Below, piece by piece: positions 1 through 7,176 of a DNA stretch of 11,532 bases. The notes under the pieces are model-generated. The model was not told the DNA's origin. It saw only the letters and a program-made list of their open reading frames with translations, and did not search any database. Source of the stretch: CAYYAQ01 sp964469555 (GTDB lineage: Bacteria; Planctomycetota; UBA1135; UBA2386). The stretch spans positions 1-11,532 of the forward strand of contig CAYYAQ010000167.1 in NCBI GenBank assembly GCA_964469555.1, written 5' to 3'. Within the stretch, counting starts at the first letter, position 1. Every line of letters starts with the position of its first letter. The translations under genes and the position numbers were made by a program.

Positions 1-696
1 GGACTGGCCCTTCGATCCGCGGTCGAGAAGGGCCGCCGGTTTCTTGCCGTAGACGATTTTGATGACCTGCTGCTGGCGCTGCCATCTACCGCGCCAACTC
101 TGATCTTGTGCTCGACGGCCCCGTCTACCTTCGCCGCCGCCGCGGGCGTTCGCCATCTCCAGCAGGTCGTCTGATTCGAAACGCCGGGCAGGTCCTTCGA
201 ATCGCTCGGAGACTTTGCGCGGCGCTTGCATCATCACGATCTTCCCCTCGAGATCCGCGGCGCGCAGCTGATCCGCGGTCATCTCACCGACGGCGATGAC
301 TTCGGCGACGAGTTTCTTCGGGAGACCCGGCGACCACGCCTTGGGGTACGCGTGCACCGGCCAGGTGTTTTTGCCGACGACCCGCACGCTGAACTTGTCG
401 AGGCGCCAGCCACGACCGAACGGTCCCCACGCCTCGAAGTGCGGGTTGTCGAGCTTCCACTTCGTGAACGTTTCCTTTGCCCATTTCTGTGCGCGGCGAA
501 TGTTGGGCGAACCGGTCAACCGCGGGCCGTGCACGTCGCACATCCAGCTGAGGTGATCCATGACCTGGCTCTTCTCGAGTCCGTGTTTGCGGAGGATCTC
601 GACGGCTTTCTCGTCGATGGGCTCGCCTTGCGCAAGGAGGGGGGTGAGGAACGCGAGGGGGATTGTGACGAATGTGAGGACAGAGCGTGCCGACAT
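1..696 (-). CDS. Exported M28-family peptidase, N-terminal part (partial at left edge)
   Basis: This reading frame is open for 232 codons from ATG at 696 down to base 1 and continues outside the window. Residues 1-23 form a Sec signal peptide ending LLAQ before GEPID. Residues 47-82 carry the pattern DHLSWMCDVHGPRLTGSPN followed by a helix, which is typical of the start of secreted M28 aminopeptidase-like proteins. Residues about 125-232 look like an inserted PA (protease-associated) domain, with GKIVMMQAP and, near the edge, KKPAALLDRGSKGQ. The segment at 185-210 is rich in Gly, Arg and Gln and is probably a loop. The zinc-binding catalytic domain would lie beyond base 1, so activity cannot be judged. 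An AGAAGG ribosome-binding site lies a few bases before the ATG. The family is a confident call; the substrate is unknown, and a peptide-scavenging role outside the cytoplasm is inferred. Confidence 0.85.
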   Translation of the reverse strand, partial: MSARSVLTFVTIPLAFLTPLLAQGEPIDEKAVEILRKHGLEKSQVMDHLSWMCDVHGPRLTGSPNIRRAQKWAKETFTKWKLDNPHFEAWGPFGRGWRLDKFSVRVVGKNTWPVHAYPKAWSPGLPKKLVAEVIAVGEMTADQLRAADLEGKIVMMQAPRKVSERFEGPARRFESDDLLEMANARGGGEGRRGRRAQDQSWRGRWQRQQQVIKIVYGKKPAALLDRGSKGQS

Positions 697-835
697 GGAT
701 GCCTTCTGAGTTCGAGGGAGGGTGGGGCCGTGGATCATAGCTTGCAAGCGACCGATACTGGATCGCCTGTTCTGGGAGGCGTCACGGGATTGTCGTGCGT
801 AGAGTACGGATCTCCATCATTCGCCGAACGAACCG

Positions 836-970
836 TTGACTGGCTGGATTGACATCCGCGGCGCCTGCGAGCACAACCTCCGGTCCGTCGATGTGCGTAT
901 CCCGCGCGGTGCGCTCACTGTCGTCACGGGTGTATCCGGCTCGGGCAAGTCATCGCTCGCGTCGTGGTGA
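836..970 (+). pseudogene. uvrA 5' remnant with Walker A motif
   Basis: Read from a possible TTG at 836, the frame gives LTGWIDIRGACEHNLRSVDV, then RIPRGALTVVTGVSGSGKSS and LASW before TGA at 968-970. This matches the N-terminus of the excinuclease subunit UvrA (RGA..HNL, IPR..L.VVTG.SGSGKSSLA), including the complete N-terminal Walker A loop. In UvrA the next residues are FDTLYAEGQRRY; here the homology stops abruptly, and no frame downstream resumes it. A stop codon (TAG at 801) lies upstream in frame, and no ATG or good ribosome-binding site is present. Full UvrA has over 900 residues, so about 95% of the gene is missing. It is best read as a truncated relic rather than a working small protein. 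The rest of the 697-1036 gap (697-835 and 971-1036) shows nothing else I can support. Confidence 0.75.
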
Positions 971-1036
971 GTTGGCGAAGAACGTGCGGTCCTTGACGGC
1001 TCGCCACCTCAGCCAGGAGTTCCGCCACGGAGTCGG

Positions 1037-2206
1037 CTAGAACGTGCGCACGAGATCCGGCAGCAGCCACGTGACCGTCACAACCCCGATCCCGGCGAGC
1101 GCCACGCCGCCGAGCACGACGAGCACGATCTCGCACGCGTAGAGCTGACCGACCGTTCCCGGGCTGCAGCCTATCCGTTCGAGCGTGAGCATCTCGCGCG
1201 CCCGCAGGCGCATCGACAGGAGCACCTGGAGCAACAGCATCGCGCCGGTCGACGTGGCCAGGAACGCTGCGAATGTATCCAGCAGGGTCTTCACCTTGAA
1301 CACGACTGCCATCAGCTCTTCGATCACCTGCATCGGCACGACGATTCGGAACTCGGACTTCAGGTTCGTGCGCGCCTTGAGCAGTGTCGCGGACTTGTCG
1401 TCCTTCGGGAACACGAGCACTGCGGACAGCGGCAGCTTCGCTTCGTCGCCGTGGACATGGAATGACCCGAGGTTCTTCTCGCTGACTTCCTGGTACTCCT
1501 TCACGGCTGGGCTCAGCGCGACTGTCCCCTCGCGTCTGCCGAGCACCTTGTTGCCGGTGAGTTTTTCAGCATCCTGGTGGCCGTGTGCCGCCCCTTCGAG
1601 GATCCAGCACGTGCCGATGTCGACAAATACTGCGTTGTCGTCCGGCGTGCGGGTCTCCGGCAGCACTCCCGATACGTGCATCTTCAACGTCGGCGGTCGA
1701 GCGATGTCGTAGACGTCCGTCGGATCCGAGAACAAGTGGCCGCCGGCGTCGATGCCGAGAGTCTTCGCGACGTGGGCACCGAGCAGGCAGTCGCCGAGCA
1801 TCAGCGGCAACGTGCCGCGGGCCGGAGTGAGCCCACGCTTCTCGTAGTACTCCGCGCTCACGCCCACGATCGGGTGACGTTGCGCGGTGTGCCTGACGTT
1901 GACCGGCACCGCGACGCCGAACCCTGTGTCCCGCAGCGTCTTCACCTGACCGAACGGCACCGGCTCGAGCTTGCTCTGCCGGAAGTACAGTGCGCACAGC
2001 GTCAGGTCGGTCTCGTTGCCTGGCGTCCCCAGCACGAGCGGCGACGACCGTGCGCGCGCCGTCAGGTCATCATCGTAGCGACTGGTGAGGATATGCGTCG
2101 TCACCGGCAAGAACACGGACAGCGCGATGCACAAACCGAGGATCCCGGTCTGCAGCTTGTTGTGCTGAAGGTGCCGAACGGACAGCAGCCAGAGACCGGC
2201 TCGCAT
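1037..2206 (-). CDS. FtsX/MacB-type ABC transporter permease
   Basis: This 389-residue protein has the layout of an FtsX/MacB-type permease. One membrane segment lies at 20-40 (ILGLCIALSVFLPVTTHIL). A large periplasmic domain spans about 41-305, resembling the MacB periplasmic core (GAHVAKTLGI, MHVSGVLPETRTPDDNAVFV). The C-terminal hydrophobic segments are at about 308-331 and 357-382, with a cytoplasmic loop RLRAREMLTLERIGCSPGTV of the kind that contacts the ATPase. By eye I count three membrane segments rather than the usual four. An HGHQD motif sits at 208-212 and HVH at 250-252. The ATG lies 14 bases after the stop of the upstream gene, with AGAGGA just before it, so the two are surely cotranscribed. 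No ATPase is adjacent; the only one in view is at 7173-7904. The permease class is confident. A role in metal-related transport is inferred from the second block and the His motifs. Confidence 0.82.
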   Translation of the reverse strand: MRAGLWLLSVRHLQHNKLQTGILGLCIALSVFLPVTTHILTSRYDDDLTARARSSPLVLGTPGNETDLTLCALYFRQSKLEPVPFGQVKTLRDTGFGVAVPVNVRHTAQRHPIVGVSAEYYEKRGLTPARGTLPLMLGDCLLGAHVAKTLGIDAGGHLFSDPTDVYDIARPPTLKMHVSGVLPETRTPDDNAVFVDIGTCWILEGAAHGHQDAEKLTGNKVLGRREGTVALSPAVKEYQEVSEKNLGSFHVHGDEAKLPLSAVLVFPKDDKSATLLKARTNLKSEFRIVVPMQVIEELMAVVFKVKTLLDTFAAFLATSTGAMLLLQVLLSMRLRAREMLTLERIGCSPGTVGQLYACEIVLVVLGGVALAGIGVVTVTWLLPDLVRTF

Positions 2207-2220
2207 TCTCGATTCGTCCT

Positions 2221-3552
2221 CTACTTGTCCTTGCCGGGGTTGATGTCGGTGGGCACATCCTCACCTTCATCGATGCGTTTTTGTCCGAGCACCTGATGGT
2301 CGGCGATCCGCCAACCGACGTCCTCCTGGACGACGGTGTAGCGCGCCTCGTACTCGTTTGTCCGGTAGTGCGCGTGATTCCAGTGGCGGACCACGCCGTC
2401 GACCTGCCATTTCGCGAGGACCTGGAATCCGGGCCGATCACCGTGGGTGGGCAACATCCCGACCGACTCGACGCCCGTGCTCACCGGTCGCACGGCCTTG
2501 ACTCGGCTGACCGCGCCGCCTTCCTCGTGCATGATCAAGCTGCGGTAGACCTGGTTGTACAGATCGTCCAGCAGGTTGCCCTTCACGCTCCGCGCCAGGG
2601 CGTCGTAGATCTCGCTCTCCTCGACGTAGTCGAACGCGCGGTAGATGTTGCTGTGCAGCGGCGTGAAGATCGTCGCAGCCTGTTCGTTTGTCGGCAGCGA
2701 CGCCGTGCTGTCGAACGGGTTTGGAATGTCGATGACCCATACGTTGCGCGAGACGAACGCGATCGGCAACGTCACGACGAGCAGGATCGAGACCTGCGCG
2801 GCACGTTTCGCGAGTCGCGGTCGTCTTGCAGCGGTGAGCCCGGTGCCGAGCACGACGACCGTCACGAGAAATACCAAGAGAACGAGTCCGCCCGTGACCA
2901 GCGACAGCTGGAACGGGTTCTTCTTCGGCGGCTCGGGCACGGCGAGGAAGCGGTCCTCGACCGACTCGCCCGTGTCGTGCCATGTGTATTCCGGCTCGTC
3001 GATCGTGAGCGGCACGATCGCGTCGATGCCCTTCGCGATCAGGTGTGCCTGGATCTCGATCTTGGGTTTGTTCCCCGGCGTCTCGAGCACGGGGTTGTCG
3101 GGGAACTTCCCCCACGTGATCGAGACCCGGGACGGTGGGCTCTTGCACGGGTAATCTATCGACATCTGCACGCGCACGAGTGCCTTCTCCATCTCGCGTG
3201 GGAAGAGCGGCAGCATGTCTAGATCGCCTTCGTCCACCACGAAATCCTCGTCGATCGGAGTGACCTTCACGCCGTCGATCGAGATGCTGTTGCTCTCCCG
3301 TAAGAACTCGAACAGCGTCTCGCGGATTCCCTTGTGCTCGCTCGGTTTGATCGAGTACTCGTCTTCCCGCGGGGTGTCGACGATCTCGTCGACGTAGGCG
3401 AGGTTCATGATGATCTGGAACCGGACAGCCCGATCCTGGATCTGCACACGGACGTCGACGTCCGGACCATCGACAGGGTGCCGGCCCGGTCGCGTCTCGT
3501 CCGGAGCGCCGTGACTCGAGACGAGGGCCAGAGCGAGGAGTAGGGACCGCAT
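2221..3552 (-). CDS. Membrane-anchored exported protein of unknown function, partner of the FtsX permease
   Basis: I do not recognise a named family in this 443-residue protein. It starts with a Sec-type signal (MRSLLLALALVSSHGA). An acidic beta-rich extracytoplasmic domain follows to about residue 205; it contains DYPCKSPPSRVSITWGKFPD. Two membrane segments lie at about 215-238 and 252-268, joined by a short basic loop (AARRPRLAKRAAQ). A second extracytoplasmic domain of about 170 residues carries HWNHAHYRTNEYEARYTV at 390-407. The three close histidines, His390, His393 and His395, look like a possible metal site. The end is charged and hydrophilic. The gene heads a two-gene unit with the permease at 1037-2206, 14 bases apart, so the products probably work together at the membrane. 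Upstream is the divergent 283-base region shared with the M28 peptidase gene. The function is unknown; a metal-sensing or accessory role is only inferred. Confidence 0.75.
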   Translation of the reverse strand: MRSLLLALALVSSHGAPDETRPGRHPVDGPDVDVRVQIQDRAVRFQIIMNLAYVDEIVDTPREDEYSIKPSEHKGIRETLFEFLRESNSISIDGVKVTPIDEDFVVDEGDLDMLPLFPREMEKALVRVQMSIDYPCKSPPSRVSITWGKFPDNPVLETPGNKPKIEIQAHLIAKGIDAIVPLTIDEPEYTWHDTGESVEDRFLAVPEPPKKNPFQLSLVTGGLVLLVFLVTVVVLGTGLTAARRPRLAKRAAQVSILLVVTLPIAFVSRNVWVIDIPNPFDSTASLPTNEQAATIFTPLHSNIYRAFDYVEESEIYDALARSVKGNLLDDLYNQVYRSLIMHEEGGAVSRVKAVRPVSTGVESVGMLPTHGDRPGFQVLAKWQVDGVVRHWNHAHYRTNEYEARYTVVQEDVGWRIADHQVLGQKRIDEGEDVPTDINPGKDK

Positions 3553-3724
3553 TCGACGCGCATCCTATCCGAAAGGCCTGCGTCGGAAAGACGTTGGGGG
3601 GTATCCGTGGGTGGCTGCAGATGCCTCATCGGTTCTGGGACGATCCCGAGACGTCTGCCGTGGTGAGCTTGGCGGTCGCATGCGCTAAGCTCCCGGGCCC
3701 GGCGTCGGCCCAATTCCTCCCAAC

Positions 3725-3744
3725 CGAGAATCGAGTCATTCTCG
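3725..3744. promoter_or_regulatory. Perfect 7-6-7 inverted repeat in the divergent intergenic region
   Basis: CGAGAAT, a six-base spacer and ATTCTCG form a perfect inverted repeat. It lies 91 bases before the M28 peptidase start (3836) and about 170 bases before the start of the divergent gene at 3552. Its size and position suit a repressor operator, but a transcript hairpin is equally possible. It does not look like a classical Zur or Fur box. A smaller perfect repeat, TCCAA-TCC-TTGGA, is at 3779-3791. I could not find a convincing sigma-70 promoter anywhere in 3553-3835. Confidence 0.35.
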
Positions 3745-3835
3745 TCCGACCTTCGTCGCCGTGCACTCGTATCGCGCGTCCAATCCTTGGACTCGCCCGC
3801 AAGAACACCAGTCGTACAGCCCTCAGAGAATCGTC

Positions 3836-5413
3836 ATGACCCATTTCTATTCGCCCATCCGGTGTCTCGCCGGCGTCTCTCTCGCTCTTACGTTCGTCCT
3901 TTCGACGGGCCTGTCCGCCCAGGCCGGGGAAGGCAAGGAGGATCCGGGTTCGCCGATTCTCGACGCGATCCAGAAAGTCGATGCGGACGCCCGCCGCTTC
4001 AACGAGCACATCGTCATGCTGTCCAGCCCGTTCATGGAAGGGCGCGTGCCAGGCTCGCGCGGCATGGAGATCGCGAAGGAGTACATGGACTTCTGGTTCA
4101 AGCAGGCCGGACTGAAGAGGCCGTTCGGTGAGCATGGTTTCCGCCAGCCGTTCCCCCTGAGTTCGACGCCGACGGTGGTCGGAAGCAGCGCGGGGTATCC
4201 CGGCGGCAACGGCCTGAAATCGAAGACGGACTTCGCGCCGCACGCGACGAATGGTGGCAAGGTCTCCGGCAGTCTCGTGTCGATCGGGTACGGGATCCAG
4301 CGCGGCCGCGACAACTACAACAGCATTCCGGCGGACACGCGCCTCAGCGGAAAGATCGCACTGGTCCTCCGGGGTACCCCGATCGGAAGCGCCGAGAGCC
4401 GTTGGCGCATGAGCCGGCGCTACAGCGTCCAGGTCAAGGTCTCCAACGCGTTCCGCGCGGGCGCGGCTGGCGTGATCGTCGTCGCTCCGAGTTTCGTCGA
4501 TGGCGATGAATTGGCCACGACGCGACACCGCCGTGGCGCGACCGGTCCGGTAGTCAGCATGACCCGCAAGGCGGCGAACGCGATGCTGAAGGGCGTCGGC
4601 GCGGATCAGTCGATCGATACGCTCGCCAAGGCAAACGACAAGGCTGGCGTCCTGACCGAGCTGGGTGGAAAGACGGTCAACGTCGAAGTGAAGGTCGAGG
4701 CCAAGAAGCTCATGGCCGAGAACGTCGCTGGGTTGCTCCCCGGCAAGGGTGCGTTGGCGAAGGAGCTAGTCGTCATCGGTGCGCACCTGGATCACCTCGG
4801 CATGGGAAACTTCGGCTCTCGCTCCCCGAATCGCGGCAAGAAGGTGCACCCGGGTGCCGACGACAACGCGTCTGGCAGTGCCGGCGTGCTGATGATCGCG
4901 GAGAAGATGGCGGCGGAGTACAAGAGGATGGGCGACGAGCCTCGCCGCAGCGTGCTCTTCATGGGTTTCTCGGCGGAAGAGTCCGGCCTGAATGGCTCGC
5001 GCTTCTACGCCGACAATCCGCTGGCGGACTACAAGAACGTGTTGATGATCAACTTCGACATGATCGGCCGCGTGCGCAACAACAGCGTCTCGGTCGGCGG
5101 CGCGGGCACCGCGAAGGGCATGCAGGAGTGGATTACGAAGCTCTGCGCGAAGTCTCCGTTGAACGCGCGCGTCAATCCGGGAGCCGGTGGTGGCAGTGAC
5201 CACCTCAACTTCCTGCGCAAGGGCATCCCGGTGCTGATGGGTCACTCCGGCCAGCACCCGGACTACCACACCGAGAACGACGTGTCGGACAAGATCAACC
5301 GCGTGGGTGCCGCCCAGGTTGCGGACCTGTTCGCGCAGATCGGTATGCACGCCGCGGTCTGGGATTCGTCGTTTGAATTCGTACAGCCGGAGCGAGGACG
5401 TCGCCGGCGTTAG
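3836..5413 (+). CDS. Secreted M28-family zinc aminopeptidase with PA domain
   Basis: This 525-residue protein is predicted to remove N-terminal amino acids from peptides outside the cytoplasm, using two zinc ions. Residues 1-30 are a Sec signal peptide (LAGVSLALTFVLSTGLSAQA). A PA domain spans about 140-285 (GKIALVLRGTP, AFRAGAAGVIVVAP). The catalytic domain follows with every expected residue: His317 and Asp319 (GAHLDH), bridging Asp342 (GADDNASG), base Glu381 and ligand Glu382 (SAEESG), Asp408 (NFDMIG) and His478 (YHTENDVSDK). ATG 3836 was chosen because the signal peptide begins there; a GTG at 3761 would add 25 residues without export character. The length is usual for PA-containing M28 proteins. 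It is divergent from the unknown-membrane-protein gene and convergent with the esterase operon. A second M28 gene is at the left edge of the window. The natural substrate is not deducible. Confidence 0.93.
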   Translation: MTHFYSPIRCLAGVSLALTFVLSTGLSAQAGEGKEDPGSPILDAIQKVDADARRFNEHIVMLSSPFMEGRVPGSRGMEIAKEYMDFWFKQAGLKRPFGEHGFRQPFPLSSTPTVVGSSAGYPGGNGLKSKTDFAPHATNGGKVSGSLVSIGYGIQRGRDNYNSIPADTRLSGKIALVLRGTPIGSAESRWRMSRRYSVQVKVSNAFRAGAAGVIVVAPSFVDGDELATTRHRRGATGPVVSMTRKAANAMLKGVGADQSIDTLAKANDKAGVLTELGGKTVNVEVKVEAKKLMAENVAGLLPGKGALAKELVVIGAHLDHLGMGNFGSRSPNRGKKVHPGADDNASGSAGVLMIAEKMAAEYKRMGDEPRRSVLFMGFSAEESGLNGSRFYADNPLADYKNVLMINFDMIGRVRNNSVSVGGAGTAKGMQEWITKLCAKSPLNARVNPGAGGGSDHLNFLRKGIPVLMGHSGQHPDYHTENDVSDKINRVGAAQVADLFAQIGMHAAVWDSSFEFVQPERGRRRR

Positions 5414-5440
5414 AAGAGGCTGGGAGACTCTGTCCCCGGG

Positions 5441-5564
5441 CTATGCGCCGCGACCGACGTCGCCTTTGTGGCGACGGTTCGCGAGCATCCCGTAGGCGTC
5501 TGCCAACCACGGTCGCCCGTTCGATCTGGTGGTAGCAGAGGATAGGGATGGCCAGAGCGCGCAC
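5441..5564 (-). pseudogene. 5' stub resembling a polysaccharide deacetylase gene
   Basis: A GTG at 5562-5564, preceded by a good ribosome-binding region (AGGATGAGG), opens the frame RALAIPILCYHQIE over 5520-5564. This strongly resembles the first strand of NodB-type polysaccharide deacetylases, which often begin with PILCYH. After codon 15 the frame turns into Arg/Pro/Ser-rich sequence that looks non-coding. In another frame, starting at about 5533, RPWLADAYGMLANRRHKGDV reads like real protein and ends in TAG at 5441-5443. The simplest reading is an internal deletion that joined the 5' end of a deacetylase gene to the 3' end of the same or another gene. It lies 28 bases behind the esterase and was probably the last gene of that operon. 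The 5' match is short, so the call is tentative. Confidence 0.4.
5458..5476. terminator. Hairpin between convergent genes
   Basis: CGTCGCC-TTTGT-GGCGACG is a perfect seven-base stem with a five-base loop. It lies 45 bases after the M28 peptidase stop and downstream of the convergent esterase gene. There is no U-tract on either strand, so it is not a classical intrinsic terminator. It may still protect 3' ends or contribute to termination in both directions. Confidence 0.35.
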
Positions 5565-5592
5565 GACGACCTCATCCTACCGCTGCCACGAT

Positions 5593-6264
5593 CTACTCGG
5601 CGAACACCCGCCGGAGGAACGTGCCGATCGCGGTGATCTCTTCGATGCACACCTGGTGTTGCATCGGGTACGTGTGCCACTCGAGCGGATGGCCGAGTTC
5701 GAGCAGTCGGGCCTTCGCAGCCTCGCCGCGGGGCAACTCGACCATCGGGTCTTGTGTGCCGTGCGCTGCGAAGATCGGTGTGCTCACGTTCGCTGCGTGG
5801 CGCTCCACCGCGAGTGTTTCCTCCATGACCAGGTAGGCCGACAGCGCGACGATACCCGCGAGGCGTTCGGGGTGGCGCTGGCCGGTGTGCAGCGCGATCG
5901 CGCCGCCCTGGGAGAATCCGGCGAGGGCGATCCGTTCGCTCGGCACGCCGCGCTCGTTTTCCCGCGCGAGCAGCGCAGTGATCTGGCCGTGGGTCAAACG
6001 GATACCGTCCTCGTCGTGACGATTGGCGAGGTCGGCGTCGCGAATGTCGTACCACGCGGGCATGACGTAGCCGCCATTGATCGTCACCGGGATCGATGGC
6101 GCGTGCGGGAAGACGAAGCGGATCGGTAGATCGTCGACGCCGAGTTGCGGCGGGATCGGCACGAAGTCGAAGCCGTCGGCGCCGAGACCGTGCAACCACA
6201 CGACCGAAAACCTGGGTTCGGTCGAGCCGGTTGTCCGTTCCTCAGTCGGTAGAAGCTCACTCAC
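5593..6264 (-). CDS. Carboxylesterase/phospholipase-type alpha/beta hydrolase
   Basis: This 223-residue cytoplasmic protein belongs to the small carboxylesterase/lysophospholipase group (EstB/YpfH-like), whose members hydrolyse short-chain carboxylic esters. The oxyanion-side motif VVWLHGLGADGFDFVPI is at 21-37. The nucleophile elbow GFSQGG has Ser118, the acid is Asp172 (AHGTQDPMV) and the base is His203 (MQHQVC), so the triad is complete. The substrate-side segment MPAWYDI is also present. No signal peptide is seen, and the length is normal for the family. Translation starts at GTG 6262-6264, 15 bases after the stop of the metal-binding lipoprotein gene, so it is the third gene of that operon. 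Its link to the transporter is unclear and may be only positional. The family call is strong; the substrate is unknown. Confidence 0.9.
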   Translation of the reverse strand: MSELLPTEERTTGSTEPRFSVVWLHGLGADGFDFVPIPPQLGVDDLPIRFVFPHAPSIPVTINGGYVMPAWYDIRDADLANRHDEDGIRLTHGQITALLARENERGVPSERIALAGFSQGGAIALHTGQRHPERLAGIVALSAYLVMEETLAVERHAANVSTPIFAAHGTQDPMVELPRGEAAKARLLELGHPLEWHTYPMQHQVCIEEITAIGTFLRRVFAE

Positions 6265-6279
6265 GCCCGTTTGCTTACG

Positions 6280-7176
6280 CTACTTGCCGCTCGCCTGCAA
6301 CGCCTTCTGCAGGCGCGTGCGGTTCGCGGCCATGACCTCGAGGAAGTCCTGGCCCGCGCGCACCGTGAAACATGGGTCGAAGACGACGGCGGTGAGGCCG
6401 AGGCCGGCCAGGGTCTTCTGCAGCGCGGCGTCAGGCGTGCTTGGACAGAGTGCCAGACGGGATTGTTGCGCTGCGACCGACGCCCGCGCCGCGGCGATTC
6501 CCTTGGCGTCGTGCAGATCGAGGTTGACAGTCTTCACGGACGCGGCGAGAGCCCAATAGTCGTACAGGCGTTCGGTCGTGCAGATCGTCTTTGTGGGGAT
6601 CGCCACAGCGATTTGGGCCGCGAGCTCCTTCGCGAGGTCGCGTTGAAGCGTGTCGAGGTTCGCGTCGATGGTCTTCGCGTGTTTGGGGAGCAGGTGCTTG
6701 AGCGCGCGCGCCACGACTGCTGCTTCCTTGCCCGCGAGCGAGAGGTCGAGCCAGAGGAATGGATCGACGCCGTCATGGGTGTGTGCCTTGTTGCCGTGCG
6801 TGTGCGTGATCGCGTTCTTGATCTTGATGAAGTGCTGCTCGAACCCCGTGCACACGATCGACTGTCGGCTGCGCGGTAATCCGACCTTGCTCTGCCAGCT
6901 CTCCAGTTCACCGTGCAGAACGACCATGTCCGCTGCGGCGAGCTTCGCCAACGTCGCGCGATCGGGGATCCAGTGCTGGGGGGCCTCCCCGTATGGCATC
7001 GCGACTTCGCAGTCGACGATGTCGCCGGCGAGACGCAAGACGAAGAACTCGAGCGGGTGAATGGTCGCGTAGACGAGGGGGCGGCTACGTTTCGTGACGC
7101 TCTTGCCGGCGGCGTTCTGGTCGCAGCCGGAGACGAGCAGCAGTGACAGCGCCGCGATGGGGAGTGAACGGTTCAC
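6280..7176 (-). CDS. ZnuA/TroA-like metal-binding lipoprotein of an ABC transporter
   Basis: This 298-residue protein has a lipoprotein signal (LSLLLVSGC, lipidated Cys18) and should be anchored in a membrane facing the periplasm. It then follows the cluster A-I (ZnuA/TroA) binding-protein fold: YATIHPLEFFVLRLAGD at 36-52, APQHWIPDRATLAKL at 65-79 and MVVLHGELESW at 84-94. A His-rich loop, THTHGNKAHTHDG, covers 124-136. The first metal ligand of ZnuA aligns with His68. At the second, the usual DPH.W reads DPFLW (Phe140), and the third His appears replaced near Glu202 (TTERLYDYW). Asp267 may match the acidic ligand. The GTG start overlaps the ATPase stop as GTGA, implying translational coupling. 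Zinc or manganese is the likely ligand class, but the altered site makes specificity uncertain. No ZnuB-type permease is nearby. Confidence 0.85.
   Translation of the reverse strand: MNRSLPIAALSLLLVSGCDQNAAGKSVTKRSRPLVYATIHPLEFFVLRLAGDIVDCEVAMPYGEAPQHWIPDRATLAKLAAADMVVLHGELESWQSKVGLPRSRQSIVCTGFEQHFIKIKNAITHTHGNKAHTHDGVDPFLWLDLSLAGKEAAVVARALKHLLPKHAKTIDANLDTLQRDLAKELAAQIAVAIPTKTICTTERLYDYWALAASVKTVNLDLHDAKGIAAARASVAAQQSRLALCPSTPDAALQKTLAGLGLTAVVFDPCFTVRAGQDFLEVMAANRTRLQKALQASGK

Noticed and set aside
226..852. Plus-strand open frame of 208 codons
   Set aside because: It is the antisense shadow of the M28 peptidase fragment on the minus strand, which has a signal peptide and family motifs; the plus reading has no recognisable motif and runs into the uvrA remnant.
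950..1036. In-frame continuation of the permease past its TAG, reading WRNSWLRWRAVKDRTFF
   Set aside because: It looks protein-like, but the permease already ends plausibly at DLVRTF, and I know no homologue with this tail; its far end also overlaps the uvrA remnant on the other strand.
979..1048. 10-base direct repeat AGAACGTGCG, 60 bases apart, at the end of the permease gene
   Set aside because: It could be a deletion footprint, but a single 10-base repeat in GC-rich sequence is weak evidence. The second copy is simply the permease C-terminus.
2281..3222. Plus-strand open frame of 313 codons
   Set aside because: It is antisense to the unknown membrane protein gene; its composition is Arg/Asp/Val-rich as expected for a GC-rich shadow, with no domain pattern.
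3553..3835. Search for a Zur or Fur box in the divergent region
   Set aside because: No AT-rich palindrome of the known forms is present; only the CGAGAAT repeat was found, so metal regulation is not claimed from this region.
3626..4528. Minus-strand open frame of 300 codons
   Set aside because: It overlaps the 5' half of the clearly real M28 peptidase and has the Arg/Ala-rich look of an antisense frame.
5441..6199. Long minus-strand frame through the esterase gene
   Set aside because: Most of it is an alternate frame of the esterase, which has a complete catalytic triad. Only its last about 25 codons were kept as part of the possible deletion scar.
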